From NCBI GenBank assembly GCA_902796045.1, contig CADBNQ010000040.1, forward strand, positions 1 to 9,570: a stretch of 9,570 bases of DNA, in the 5' to 3' direction. Positions within the stretch are counted from its first letter, which is position 1. Each line of letters opens with the position of its first letter. This document shows positions 1-6,712 of this stretch, piece by piece. Below the pieces are notes generated by a model. It did not search any database. It saw only the letters and a program-made list of their open reading frames with translations, and was not told the origin of the DNA. Source of the stretch: an uncultured Lachnospiraceae bacterium (GTDB taxonomy: Bacteria; Bacillota; Clostridia; Lachnospirales; Lachnospiraceae). Both the position numbers and the translations under genes were made by a program.

Positions 1-124
1 AATCCTGCGGCTAGTCCGTTCTGTTTAAGAGCAGCCTGCTGGAATCATGCTCCTTAAGCCTCTGACACTCTTTGTCTCCTATGTCAATATAGCAGCTTCC
101 CATCTTTCTGCCTATTCCAGGTCA

Positions 125-1084
125 TCAGCTCAGGGCAGCTGTAATAACAGACATCTTATAGACTTCCTCAGCATTACACCCGCGGCTCAGGTCATTGATC
201 GGGGCGTTCAATCCCTGAAGGATAGGGCCAATCGCTTCGTAATCACCGAGACGGGCAGCGATCTTATAGCCGATATTGCCGGCATTAATATCAGGAAATA
301 CAAATACATTAGCCTTTCCAGCCACCTGTGAGTTGGGGCATTTGATCTTAGCGACATCACCAGAAACAGCAGCGTCAAACTGGAGCTCTCCATCTACCTT
401 CAGGTCGGGAGCCATCGCTTTAGCCTTGGCTGTGGCATTGGCCATCTTGGTCACGGTATCCCCTTTACCTGATCCGTAGGTTGAGTATGAAAGCATGGCT
501 ACTTTGGGGTCGAGGCCGAAAACCTCTGCTGTCTTGGCACTCTCCACAGCAATCTCTGCCAGCTCATCCTCATTTGGATAGATGTTGATGGAGCAGTCTG
601 AGAACAATTTGATCTCATCACCTTTAACCATAACGAAGCTGGAGCTTACGATCTTGTTGCCGGGTTTGGTCTTGATCAGCTGGAGAGCAGGACGAACGGT
701 ATCAGCTGTCGAGTAAGTCGCACCGCCAAGAAGGCAGTCAGCCTTGCCCATCTTCACCAGCATGGTCCCGAAATAATTGGCACCCTCCAGAGCCTTGCGA
801 ACCTGTTCTTCGGTCATCTTGCCTTTTCTTAAAGCCACCATCTGCTCAGTCATGGCATCAATCTCAGCATAATCCAGGGGATCAATAATGGTACATAAGG
901 AAATATCATGATTATTCTTCTTTGCAGAAGCTTTCACCTCTTCCACATTGCCAAGAAGGATGACATCCAGCAGGTCAGCCTTCGTCAGCCTCTCAGCTGA
1001 CTCCTGGATCCTGAAATCATTTCCCTCGGTAAACACAATCGTTCTTCTTTTGTCTCTGAGTTTTTTTTCAAATTTTGCCAGCAT
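125..1084 (-). CDS. pta: Phosphate acetyltransferase (phosphotransacetylase)
   Basis: This cytoplasmic enzyme interconverts acetyl-CoA plus phosphate and acetyl phosphate plus CoA, the first step of the acetate/ATP-forming fermentation route. The 319-residue product has the length of the short, single-domain clostridial/methanogen form. Visible family motifs are GGATYSTADTVRPALQ (120-135), LSYSTYGSGKG (198-208), DGELQFDAA (231-239), PDINAGNIGYK (264-274) and DLSRGC (298-303); S300-R301 of the last match the catalytic Ser-Arg pair described for Methanosarcina Pta. The frame is open 35 codons further upstream, to 1189, but that start would overlap the preceding gene. ATG at 1084 has GGAGG six bases ahead and begins the conserved domain directly. 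It lies 64 bp after the unrecognised gene and is probably the last gene of a unit headed by the (p)ppGpp synthetase. No ackA follows within the remaining 124 bases, where I see no clear terminator either. Confidence 0.96.
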   Translation of the reverse strand: MLAKFEKKLRDKRRTIVFTEGNDFRIQESAERLTKADLLDVILLGNVEEVKASAKKNNHDISLCTIIDPLDYAEIDAMTEQMVALRKGKMTEEQVRKALEGANYFGTMLVKMGKADCLLGGATYSTADTVRPALQLIKTKPGNKIVSSSFVMVKGDEIKLFSDCSINIYPNEDELAEIAVESAKTAEVFGLDPKVAMLSYSTYGSGKGDTVTKMANATAKAKAMAPDLKVDGELQFDAAVSGDVAKIKCPNSQVAGKANVFVFPDINAGNIGYKIAARLGDYEAIGPILQGLNAPINDLSRGCNAEEVYKMSVITAALS

Positions 1085-1148
1085 GGTTCCCTCCAAATAT
1101 GTAATATTATGTGTATTAATATGATATACAGTACTGGTCCTCAGGCTG

Positions 1149-2096
1149 TCACCTGATGATATCAACCGGCCTCCTGTATACATACTCAATAGTGTCCTCG
1201 GTGAAACTGCCCTCTTTGTAATATCCCTTGCGAATCACCGACCACTCTCCGATATCAGCTTTCTCCTCTGCCATCACAGCATAGCCTTCATGGATGGCAC
1301 CATCCTTAAAAACTGCATCACAGAGCATGGTTCCCTTCTGATCATAAACCCTGTACCTGTCATCCTTCCACTCGAAGGCCGCCTGGCCGGAAGCATACCG
1401 GTTCCGATAACCCAGCCTGTACTTCCTGCCTGTCAGCCGCCTGAACAGATCCAGACCATCTTTGTTCATAAAGGTATTGTAGCGGAACTCAGAAAACAGA
1501 TGTCTGTAGGTCCCATAAAATGGCAGGAGCATGGCATAGAAGGCCTCCTTCAGTCCGGCAGGGCTCTGCATCAGCTCCTTGTCCAGGAAAGGCATTAACA
1601 GTTCCTTCTCCCTGTCGGGAAGCTCTTCCATCACTTTGCCGGTGACGGCAGCAGCCTTATCAGAAGGTCCTTCAAAGGGAGACAGCTTCTCCCAGGAATC
1701 CTCCTGGTCTGCCTGGTAAAGCTTCTTCATTGCCGTATTCAGGTACTGGTAGAGATCTTTTTTGGCCTGGAACCAGGCCTTCTTCTCATCCGACTGACCA
1801 TCCCTGGCAGCCGGCTTACCCTGTTTCTTTGGCTTCCGGTCATTCCCGGAAGCTTCTCTGACTGTTGTTGTCTTAGGGGCAGCTGCCCTGGGCGCTTCTT
1901 CCCTGACTGCAGCCTTCGCCTTGTCTTTCCCGGATTCCTCAGGCCGGCTTGACAGAGGCTCTGCTTTTTGGGGCACTTCCTGCCTGTTCCCTTTGTCTCT
2001 TTCCTTCCTTGTCGGCTCCAGGTTCAGCTCACTGACCTGCTGATGATCTTCTTCCTTCTTTTTCAAAAATGATGAAAAAAGTGATCCGATTCCCAT
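1149..2096 (-). CDS. Unrecognised charged-linker protein between (p)ppGpp synthetase and pta
   Basis: I do not recognise a family for this 315-residue protein. Three parts can be seen. The first is a short N-terminal segment, MGIGSLFSSFLKKKEE (1-16), that could form an amphipathic helix. The second is a low-complexity linker rich in Lys, Glu, Arg, Pro and Ala (about 17-105), expected to be disordered. The third is a probably folded C-terminal region (about 106-310) rich in aromatic residues, with helical character to about 225 and then short beta-like segments around YRVYDQKGTMLCDAVFKDG and EWSVIRKGYYKEG. There is no signal peptide or transmembrane helix, so it is probably cytoplasmic, perhaps at the membrane surface. 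AAGGAGAGGAA lies just ahead of the ATG. It starts 47 bp after the synthetase gene and ends 64 bp before pta, so co-transcription is likely. Codon use resembles its neighbours. That it is a gene is near certain; its function is unknown. Confidence 0.88.
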   Translation of the reverse strand: MGIGSLFSSFLKKKEEDHQQVSELNLEPTRKERDKGNRQEVPQKAEPLSSRPEESGKDKAKAAVREEAPRAAAPKTTTVREASGNDRKPKKQGKPAARDGQSDEKKAWFQAKKDLYQYLNTAMKKLYQADQEDSWEKLSPFEGPSDKAAAVTGKVMEELPDREKELLMPFLDKELMQSPAGLKEAFYAMLLPFYGTYRHLFSEFRYNTFMNKDGLDLFRRLTGRKYRLGYRNRYASGQAAFEWKDDRYRVYDQKGTMLCDAVFKDGAIHEGYAVMAEEKADIGEWSVIRKGYYKEGSFTEDTIEYVYRRPVDIIR

Positions 2097-2143
2097 GATA
2101 CTTCCTCTCCTTATCCAAGTATGTTAAGATGTTAAGTCTGAAC

Positions 2144-2854
2144 TCACTCCTCCTGCTCGATGAAATTCCTGACCCTCTGCATCCGGGTGTCCAGGTCGGC
2201 ACTTAAGAGTGCGCACTCCAGCAGTTCAGCCTCTATTTTTTTCTCCACCTCAGGATCAATATTCCTCTTATACCGCATCTTATGGTCCAGGTTGGCCCAG
2301 AACTCCATGGCGATGGTCCGAAGCTGGACCTCAACTTTCATAAACCTTTTCTCTGACTGCAGAAAGATAGGTATCTCTATGATCATATGAAGACTGCGGT
2401 AACCATTCTCCTTGGGATCGATAATATAATCCTTAATCTGAAGAATCGTGATGTCATCCTGATTACGAAGACAGTTGGCAACAAAATAAACATCATCCAC
2501 AAAGGAACATACTGCCCGGATACCGGCGATATCAAAGACATTCTTCTCCATGGACTCCAGTGTAAGGGGAAAGCCCCGGCGGGTCATCTTCTCAATAATA
2601 CTCTTGGGATTCTTCAGTCTCGTCTGGATGGTACTGATCGGATTACGTTCATGGATCAGAGAAAACTCTTCATTCAGCACCCGGAACTTGGTCTCTGTCT
2701 CCATCAGAGCACATTGATAGTAACATAAAAGCTTCTGAATCTCCCGCTCAGTCTTAATCATCTCTTCTGTCGAGAAAAGGCCCGTCCCCATCATCTCCAG
2801 CAGCTGGTTAGAGAGTTTATTATCATCATAATCATAATTAATCTTATTCTTCAT
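2144..2854 (-). CDS. Small alarmone synthetase, GTP pyrophosphokinase (RelA/SpoT synthetase domain only)
   Basis: It transfers pyrophosphate from ATP to GDP or GTP to make the stringent-response alarmones (p)ppGpp. The 236-residue product carries only the synthetase domain: no hydrolase (HD), TGS or ACT region, so it belongs to the small alarmone synthetases, closest in layout to RelQ/YjbM. Visible motifs are TRLKNPKS (78-85), DIAGIR with the metal-binding Asp108 (108-113), DYIIDPKENGYRSLH (142-156), VEVQLRT with the catalytic Glu175 (174-180) and FWANLDHKMRYK (185-196). All key residues are present. A start 15 codons upstream (2899) is possible, but the ATG at 2854 has GAGGAG eight bases ahead and the upstream extension looks like leader RNA. 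The binding site and start codon lie in a hairpin (see 2853-2872), suggesting translational control. It is first in the likely unit with the unrecognised protein and pta. A helical tail (about 200-236) could mediate oligomerisation, as in RelQ. Confidence 0.93.
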   Translation of the reverse strand: MKNKINYDYDDNKLSNQLLEMMGTGLFSTEEMIKTEREIQKLLCYYQCALMETETKFRVLNEEFSLIHERNPISTIQTRLKNPKSIIEKMTRRGFPLTLESMEKNVFDIAGIRAVCSFVDDVYFVANCLRNQDDITILQIKDYIIDPKENGYRSLHMIIEIPIFLQSEKRFMKVEVQLRTIAMEFWANLDHKMRYKRNIDPEVEKKIEAELLECALLSADLDTRMQRVRNFIEQEE

Positions 2855-2872
2855 AAGAGCAACTCCTCTTAT
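2853..2872 (-). promoter_or_regulatory. Hairpin sequestering the ribosome binding site and start codon of the alarmone synthetase
   Basis: On the minus-strand RNA the sequence ATAAGAG-GAGTTG-CTCTTAT is a perfect 7-bp inverted repeat with a 6-base loop. The GAGGAG ribosome binding site (2868-2863) is half in the stem and half in the loop, and the A and U of the AUG (2854-2853) form the last two base pairs. The pairing is read directly from the sequence. That it limits translation, for example as a thermosensor or a protein- or ligand-controlled switch, is inference. Confidence 0.5.
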
Positions 2873-2934
2873 CAGATTGACATCAACCCCGGCTCCCACC
2901 CGGCAGTGGAGAAGGACGTAAACTCTAATCTGAT
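2871..2934 (-). promoter_or_regulatory. Structured leader element of the alarmone synthetase mRNA
   Basis: An 8-bp inverted repeat, ATCAGATT (2934-2927) with AATCTGAT (2878-2871), closes a loop containing a second weaker pairing, CTCCAC with GTGGGAG (about 2895-2912, one bulged base). The 3' arm shares two bases with the stem that hides the ribosome binding site, so the two helices cannot both form fully. This could make a two-state leader. I matched no known riboswitch family by eye. Confidence 0.3.
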
Positions 2935-2950
2935 GAAATCGTCTTTAAGT

Positions 2951-2979
2951 ATTCTAACATAAGTTACGATATTTTTCAG
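2951..2979 (-). promoter_or_regulatory. Probable promoter of the alarmone synthetase unit
   Basis: On the minus strand a -35-like CTGAAA (2979-2974) is followed after 17 bp by TAGAAT (2956-2951), preceded by TG one base upstream (extended -10). Transcription would begin near 2944 and give a leader of about 90 bases that contains the hairpins listed above. The -10 is good and the -35 matches consensus at four of six bases. A small dyad, CAGTA-GTTT-TACTG (2977-2990), overlaps the -35 box and could be an operator. Confidence 0.5.
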
Positions 2980-3044
2980 TAGTTTTACTGATTTTTCTCA
3001 TCAAAAAAGTACAGCTTCTTCCATAAACAGAATAATATCTTTTC

Positions 3045-3073
3045 TTGTCAGTCCGGCTGTATTCTCTTATAAT
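3045..3073 (+). promoter_or_regulatory. Near-consensus sigma-A promoter for the DUF4097-type gene
   Basis: TTGTCA (3045-3050), a 17-bp spacer and a perfect TATAAT (3068-3073) form a strong housekeeping promoter pointing right. Initiation is expected near 3080, leaving a 5' leader of about 60 bases before the ATG at 3142. It diverges from the synthetase promoter, with about 66 bp between the two -35 boxes. Confidence 0.75.
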
Positions 3074-3141
3074 AAGATGAAGAAAATGACATCGCAACAG
3101 ATACCATAACCTTAATACAGATCAGGGAGCGAACAAGCATT

Positions 3142-3954
3142 ATGAGCACAAACACTATGAACAACAGCCTATTGTCACAGACAGAACCTGATAACATCAT
3201 CAGCATGGACATCTCTTCCATGAAGAATCTGCAGATAGGATATCAGGCTGAAACCATCTACCTGAAGGCTTCCGAGGACAACTGCCTGGTGATCAGGGAA
3301 TACATCAACGGTCTTTCAGGGACAGAATACTATGCCAAGATCTCGGCAAACCGATTTAAAACGACGATCCGCTACGGACGAAGGGAAGAAGTTAACAGGA
3401 AGACATACGCAGAAGTATTTCTTCCAAAAAGCTGGCACGGAGAGCTCAATCTTTCCAGTCTCTACGGCAACATCCTTACTGAGGAAGACTGGGTATTGGA
3501 GAGGCTCGATATCCAGGCCAATGAAGGAGCCGTATCCCTGAAAACGATCCAGGCTCCCCGGATCCGCATCTCCACGGCAACCAGTCCTGTACAGGTGGAG
3601 AAGGCTGTCGGATTCCTCGATGTACACACAGTTTCAGGCCCTATTCACATTGACTCCATAGCCGGAGGCGCCAAGCTTGCCACCTCCAACGCCCCGATCG
3701 TTGCTTCTTTTGAAAGCCTGAATAATATCATCGAGTGCACCACCTTAAACGGAATAACCAGTCTGGTTTTACCGAAAGAGTCCGGCATCAAAGTGGACGG
3801 CGTCAGCAAAAGAGGCCGGATCAGCAGCGAAATCGAAGGACTGGAGATAAAAATCAAACCCGGCAATGTCTCCTGCGTCACCGGGATCATCGGTGAAGAA
3901 CCCTGGCAGAATGTCAGGCTCTCCTCCATCAATGGAGATATCTACCTCAGATAG
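3142..3954 (+). CDS. DUF4097-type beta-strand repeat protein (putative adhesin-like fold, cytoplasmic)
   Basis: The 270-residue product shows the regular short beta-strand pattern of DUF4097-type proteins (LiaG/YvlB-like), with repeated strand-turn units: ELNLSSLYGNI (101-111), RLDIQANEGAVSLKTI (121-136), PRIRISTATSPVQVEKA (139-155), FLDVHTVSGPIHIDSI (158-173), KLATSNAPIVASF (178-190) and VRLSSINGDIYLR (258-270). The family is inferred from this pattern; its biochemical role is not established. Unlike many relatives it has no signal peptide, transmembrane helix or cell-wall anchor, so it is probably intracellular, or peripheral through the N-terminus. The start at 3142 has AGGGAG 12 bases upstream, a rather long spacing; Met6 is an alternative start. 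It is the only plus-strand gene here, monocistronic between its own promoter and the terminator at 3998-4062. In Bacillus such proteins accompany envelope-stress systems, but no two-component genes adjoin it here. Confidence 0.85.
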   Translation: MSTNTMNNSLLSQTEPDNIISMDISSMKNLQIGYQAETIYLKASEDNCLVIREYINGLSGTEYYAKISANRFKTTIRYGRREEVNRKTYAEVFLPKSWHGELNLSSLYGNILTEEDWVLERLDIQANEGAVSLKTIQAPRIRISTATSPVQVEKAVGFLDVHTVSGPIHIDSIAGGAKLATSNAPIVASFESLNNIIECTTLNGITSLVLPKESGIKVDGVSKRGRISSEIEGLEIKIKPGNVSCVTGIIGEEPWQNVRLSSINGDIYLR

Positions 3955-3997
3955 AGTCTGCTTCCTTCCCATGAAGGAGCCATGAGCATGATGCATG

Positions 3998-4062
3998 AAG
4001 AGGGGCTGCCCGCATCCCCAAGGTATCTTAAAACCTTGTGGATACTGGCAGCCCCTCTTTTT
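3998..4062 (+). terminator. Long two-part hairpin terminator between convergent genes
   Basis: The arms AAGAGGGGCTGCC (3998-4010) and GGCAGCCCCTCTT (4047-4059) pair perfectly over 13 bp. Inside, ATCCCCAAGGT (4014-4024) and ACCTTGTGGAT (4033-4043) pair with one mismatch around an 8-base loop. A T5 run (4058-4062) follows on the plus strand, so it should stop transcription of the DUF4097-type gene efficiently. On the minus strand it lies 30 bp after ddh, but the U tract there is weak (UU then CAUGC), so termination leftwards is less certain. Confidence 0.85.
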
Positions 4063-4092
4063 ACAATGATTAACCGGCAGATATTCCTGATA

Positions 4093-5073
4093 TTACAAAA
4101 GATGTGCCCTGAGCTCCTCTCCTGACAGAGGACTGAGATACGCCGGCGCAATATCAAATACCGTCTTGCAGCCCTTTGTTCCTTCCACATACAGCCTGTT
4201 CACGGCCCTTGCATAAGCCAGAAGGACAGAGGCTGTAAACTCCGGATTGGAATCCAGCTTCAGAGAATACTCGATGACATGCTTATGCTCTTTATTCAGG
4301 CCGGTCACGCCGGTTCTGAAAACAAAGCCGCCATGGGGAATCCCGCTGTGGTTTTTCTTCAATTCCTCTTCTGTGATAAAGTGGACTGTGGTGTCATAAT
4401 CTGCAAAATAATTGGGCATATTCTTGATGGTTTCTTCGATCTTTGCAAGATCCGCGCCTTCTTCAGGGACGACAAAACACTCTCTTGTGTGCTTCTGTCT
4501 GGTTGTGAGGTCGGGGTTAGCCCCGCTTCTGACTTCCTCCAGGGCGGTCTCCACAGGAATAGTATACTGCTTGCCGTCTTTAACGCCCTCGACCCGGCGG
4601 ATTGCGTCAGAATGTCCCTGGCTGACACCTTTTCCCCAGAAAGTATAGTCATTTCCCTCAGGAAGAACAGCATTGGCATAGAGCCGGTTCAATGAGAACA
4701 TGCCCGGGTCCCATCCGCAGGAGATCAGTGCCACATGGCCGTTCTCCTTTGCCGCTGCGTCTACTTTGGCAAAATGCTGTGGAATATTGGCGTGGGTATC
4801 AAAGCTGTCAATGACATTAAAATACTTCACATATTCCGGAGTCTGGACCGGGAGATCAGTAGCGCTTCCGCCGCAGATGACCAGCACATCGATCTCATCC
4901 TTCATTTCCTTTGCCTTGTCGACATGATAAACCGGAACACCTTCCGAAGCCAGCTTCACCTGAGCCGGATCCCTTCTGGTAAATACGGCTGCAAGCTCCA
5001 TGTCCTTATTCTGGCGGATTCCGGCTTCAATGCCTCGTCCCAGATTCCCATACCCTAAAATACCAACTCTCAT
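4093..5073 (-). CDS. ddh: meso-Diaminopimelate D-dehydrogenase
   Basis: This NADP-dependent cytoplasmic enzyme (EC 1.4.1.16) catalyses reductive amination of L-2-amino-6-oxopimelate (tetrahydrodipicolinate) to meso-diaminopimelate, the one-step shortcut in lysine and peptidoglycan precursor synthesis. The reverse reaction is also known. The 326-residue length fits the family (about 320-330). The Rossmann nucleotide site GYGNLG is at 7-12. Further family motifs are SFDTH (90-94), CGWDPGMFS (119-127), GKGVSQGHSDAIRR (147-160) and HGGFVFRTG (247-255). The Rossmann strand begins at residue 2, so the ATG at 5073 must be the start. Its best ribosome binding site, AAAGGA, lies about 13 bases upstream, an unusually long gap. 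It follows the ABC transporter ATPase by 71 bp in the same direction with no terminator or clear promoter between, so read-through from the transporter unit is likely. This links it to amino-acid uptake. Confidence 0.96.
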   Translation of the reverse strand: MRVGILGYGNLGRGIEAGIRQNKDMELAAVFTRRDPAQVKLASEGVPVYHVDKAKEMKDEIDVLVICGGSATDLPVQTPEYVKYFNVIDSFDTHANIPQHFAKVDAAAKENGHVALISCGWDPGMFSLNRLYANAVLPEGNDYTFWGKGVSQGHSDAIRRVEGVKDGKQYTIPVETALEEVRSGANPDLTTRQKHTRECFVVPEEGADLAKIEETIKNMPNYFADYDTTVHFITEEELKKNHSGIPHGGFVFRTGVTGLNKEHKHVIEYSLKLDSNPEFTASVLLAYARAVNRLYVEGTKGCKTVFDIAPAYLSPLSGEELRAHLL

Positions 5074-5127
5074 CTTTTAATAACTATCCTTTCTAGCAAG
5101 GACACCCACGTGCCCTGCGCATGCACA

Positions 5128-5153
5128 CAGATTCAATCTGATGATTACAGATT
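5128..5153 (-). repeat. Alternating AATCTG/CAGATT repeats ahead of ddh
   Basis: On the minus strand the order is AATCTG, 7 bases, CAGATT, 1 base, AATCTG. The outer two copies are direct repeats with starts exactly 20 bp apart, about two helical turns, and the middle copy is inverted to both. The first copy lies in the last codons of the ATPase gene and the rest just after its stop. It could be an operator or two mutually exclusive RNA hairpins. CATCAGATT also occurs in the alarmone synthetase leader (2927-2935). Confidence 0.3.
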
Positions 5154-5891
5154 CCTAAAGCGGCTTAAGAAGTCTTTCGTTTTCTCCTTCTGCGGATTCC
5201 CGAATACTTCCTCACTGCTTCCTTCTTCTTCTATCACGCCGTCCGCCATGAATACAACATGGCTGGAAACATCTCTGGCAAAAGCCATCTCGTGTGTGAC
5301 AATGAGCATGGTCATCCCTTCCTCTGCAAGGGTGGTCATGACATTCAGCACTTCTCCCACCATCTGGGGATCCAGAGCTGAGGTAGGCTCATCAAAGAGC
5401 AGAATCTCCGGCTCCATGGCCAGCGCCCGCGCAATAGCAACCCTCTGCTGCTGACCGCCGGAAAGCTGTCTTGGCTTGGCGTTGATAAACTGCTCCATGT
5501 CTACCTTATGAAGGAAAGTCATGGCCAGTTCTCTGGCCTCCTCTTTCTTCTTCTTCTTGACCTTTATGGGACCGACCATACAATTATCAAGAACCGTCAG
5601 ATTATGGAAAAGATTAAAATTCTGAAAGACCATCCCCACTTTTTCCCGGTAGGCATAGATATTCATCTTTGCATCTGTGATATCCTTGCCATGGTAAAGA
5701 ATACTGCCGCTGGTCGGTGTCTCAAGAAGATTGATGCAGCGAAGCAGGGTGGACTTGCCGGAGCCGGAGGCTCCGATGATCGAGATGACATCTCCCTGAT
5801 CAACACTAAAATGAATATCCTTTAAAACTTCATGACTTCCGAAGCTCTTTACGAGATGGGTTATCTCTAAAATGCGTTCCTTTTCACTCAT
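5145..5891 (-). CDS. Polar amino-acid ABC transporter ATP-binding protein
   Basis: This is the cytoplasmic ATPase that powers amino-acid import by the adjoining permease and binding protein (GlnQ/HisP/ArtM-type). The 248-residue product has the full set of ABC motifs: Walker A GASGSGKST (40-48), Q-loop Gln90, signature LSGGQ (143-147), Walker B ILLFDE (163-168), D-loop SALD (171-174) and switch His200. Length and motif spacing are normal for the family. A run of five lysines at 112-116 is a local variant of the usual charged helix there. The ATG overlaps the permease stop codon by four bases (ATGA), showing translational coupling. It sits between the permease and ddh. Confidence 0.96.
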   Translation of the reverse strand: MSEKERILEITHLVKSFGSHEVLKDIHFSVDQGDVISIIGASGSGKSTLLRCINLLETPTSGSILYHGKDITDAKMNIYAYREKVGMVFQNFNLFHNLTVLDNCMVGPIKVKKKKKEEARELAMTFLHKVDMEQFINAKPRQLSGGQQQRVAIARALAMEPEILLFDEPTSALDPQMVGEVLNVMTTLAEEGMTMLIVTHEMAFARDVSSHVVFMADGVIEEEGSSEEVFGNPQKEKTKDFLSRFRNL

Positions 5892-6682
5892 CTTACAGCA
5901 CTCCTTCCCGCACTGTGCATCTGATTGCCGATATCCATCTTGTCCACCAGCTCATAGTTGTCATTGCCATCCAGGTAGCGCTCCCACAGATTGAGCAGCT
6001 TGGAGGCAATCAGTGTCATGGTCAGATAGATAGCCATGACAATGGTGGCCGACTCGAAATATGTATAGTAGGCGCCTGCCACACTCTTATGCACGAAGAA
6101 CAGATCCACGATACTGATAATGGAAAGGACTGATGTATCTTTTATATTGATAATGAAATTATTACCAATCTGCGGAATAATATTCCGGAATGCCTGTGGC
6201 AGAATGACATTGACCATGGCCTGAAAATGGGTCATACCAATAGCCTTGGCTCCCTCCATCTGGCCGGGGTCAACGGAGATGATTCCGCCTCTGACAGACT
6301 CTGCCATATAGGCACCGGTGTTGATGGATACAACAAGAAAAGCAGACTGCCACATACCCAGATGGATGTCAAAGACCTGTGCCGCACCATAGTAGATGAA
6401 TACGGCCTGCACGATCATAGGCGTTCCCCGGAATAACTCCACATAGGCCTTTAAAAGAATCTTAGACAGCTGAATCAGAAGACGCTTCACCTTGCTGTCT
6501 CTTTTTGGATCCAGTGGAATAGTCTGGACGATTCCCACGGCAAAGCCGATCAGGCAGCCGATGAAGGTGGAAACCAGGGCGATGACCAGAGTCGTTCCCG
6601 CACCTTTAAGGTAGGATGATCCGTATTGCTGTAAAAGAAATATAATTCTCTGCCAGAAGCTCATTTCTGATATAGATGCCAT
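5888..6682 (-). CDS. Polar amino-acid ABC transporter permease
   Basis: This inner-membrane subunit forms the import channel, probably as a homodimer because only one permease gene is present. The 264-residue product has hydrophobic segments at about 29-53, 88-106, 112-130, 185-200 and 208-230. The EAA loop that contacts the ATPase reads EGAKAIGMTHFQAMVNVILP (143-162), followed by QAFRNIIPQIGNNFI. ELFRGTPMIVQ (82-92) is the typical His/Glu/Gln/Arg/opine permease motif. The C-terminal tail from about 235 is hydrophilic and somewhat longer than in many relatives. AAGGGA lies nine bases ahead of the ATG. It follows the binding-protein gene by 110 bp, a gap filled mainly by stem-loops, and overlaps the ATPase gene by four bases. 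Confidence 0.95.
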   Translation of the reverse strand: MASISEMSFWQRIIFLLQQYGSSYLKGAGTTLVIALVSTFIGCLIGFAVGIVQTIPLDPKRDSKVKRLLIQLSKILLKAYVELFRGTPMIVQAVFIYYGAAQVFDIHLGMWQSAFLVVSINTGAYMAESVRGGIISVDPGQMEGAKAIGMTHFQAMVNVILPQAFRNIIPQIGNNFIINIKDTSVLSIISIVDLFFVHKSVAGAYYTYFESATIVMAIYLTMTLIASKLLNLWERYLDGNDNYELVDKMDIGNQMHSAGRSAVR

Positions 6683-6712
6683 TAATAATTATCCCTTCTT
6701 AGTTCCCGCAAC

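Noticed and set aside
61..95. TTGACA-like hexamer on the minus strand, downstream of pta.
   Set aside because: No acceptable -10 box lies 16-19 bp further on.
11..103. A 30-codon minus-strand reading frame after pta (begins MGSCYIDIGDKE).
   Set aside because: It has no good ribosome binding site and no recognisable similarity, and its length is expected by chance.
1085..1189. Possible separate promoter for pta (GTGACA with TATATC, 18-bp gap) and the longer in-frame start at 1189.
   Set aside because: The match is weak in an A+T-rich gap. The longer start overlaps the upstream gene and lacks a conserved N-terminus, while 1084 has a clear ribosome binding site.
2855..2899. Upstream in-frame start of the alarmone synthetase at 2899.
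   Set aside because: The 15 extra residues are not family-like and the DNA there is the structured leader; 2854 has the better ribosome binding site.
3316..3627. Minus-strand reading frame of about 100 codons inside the DUF4097-type gene.
   Set aside because: It is antisense to a well-supported gene, with no ribosome binding site or recognisable protein features.
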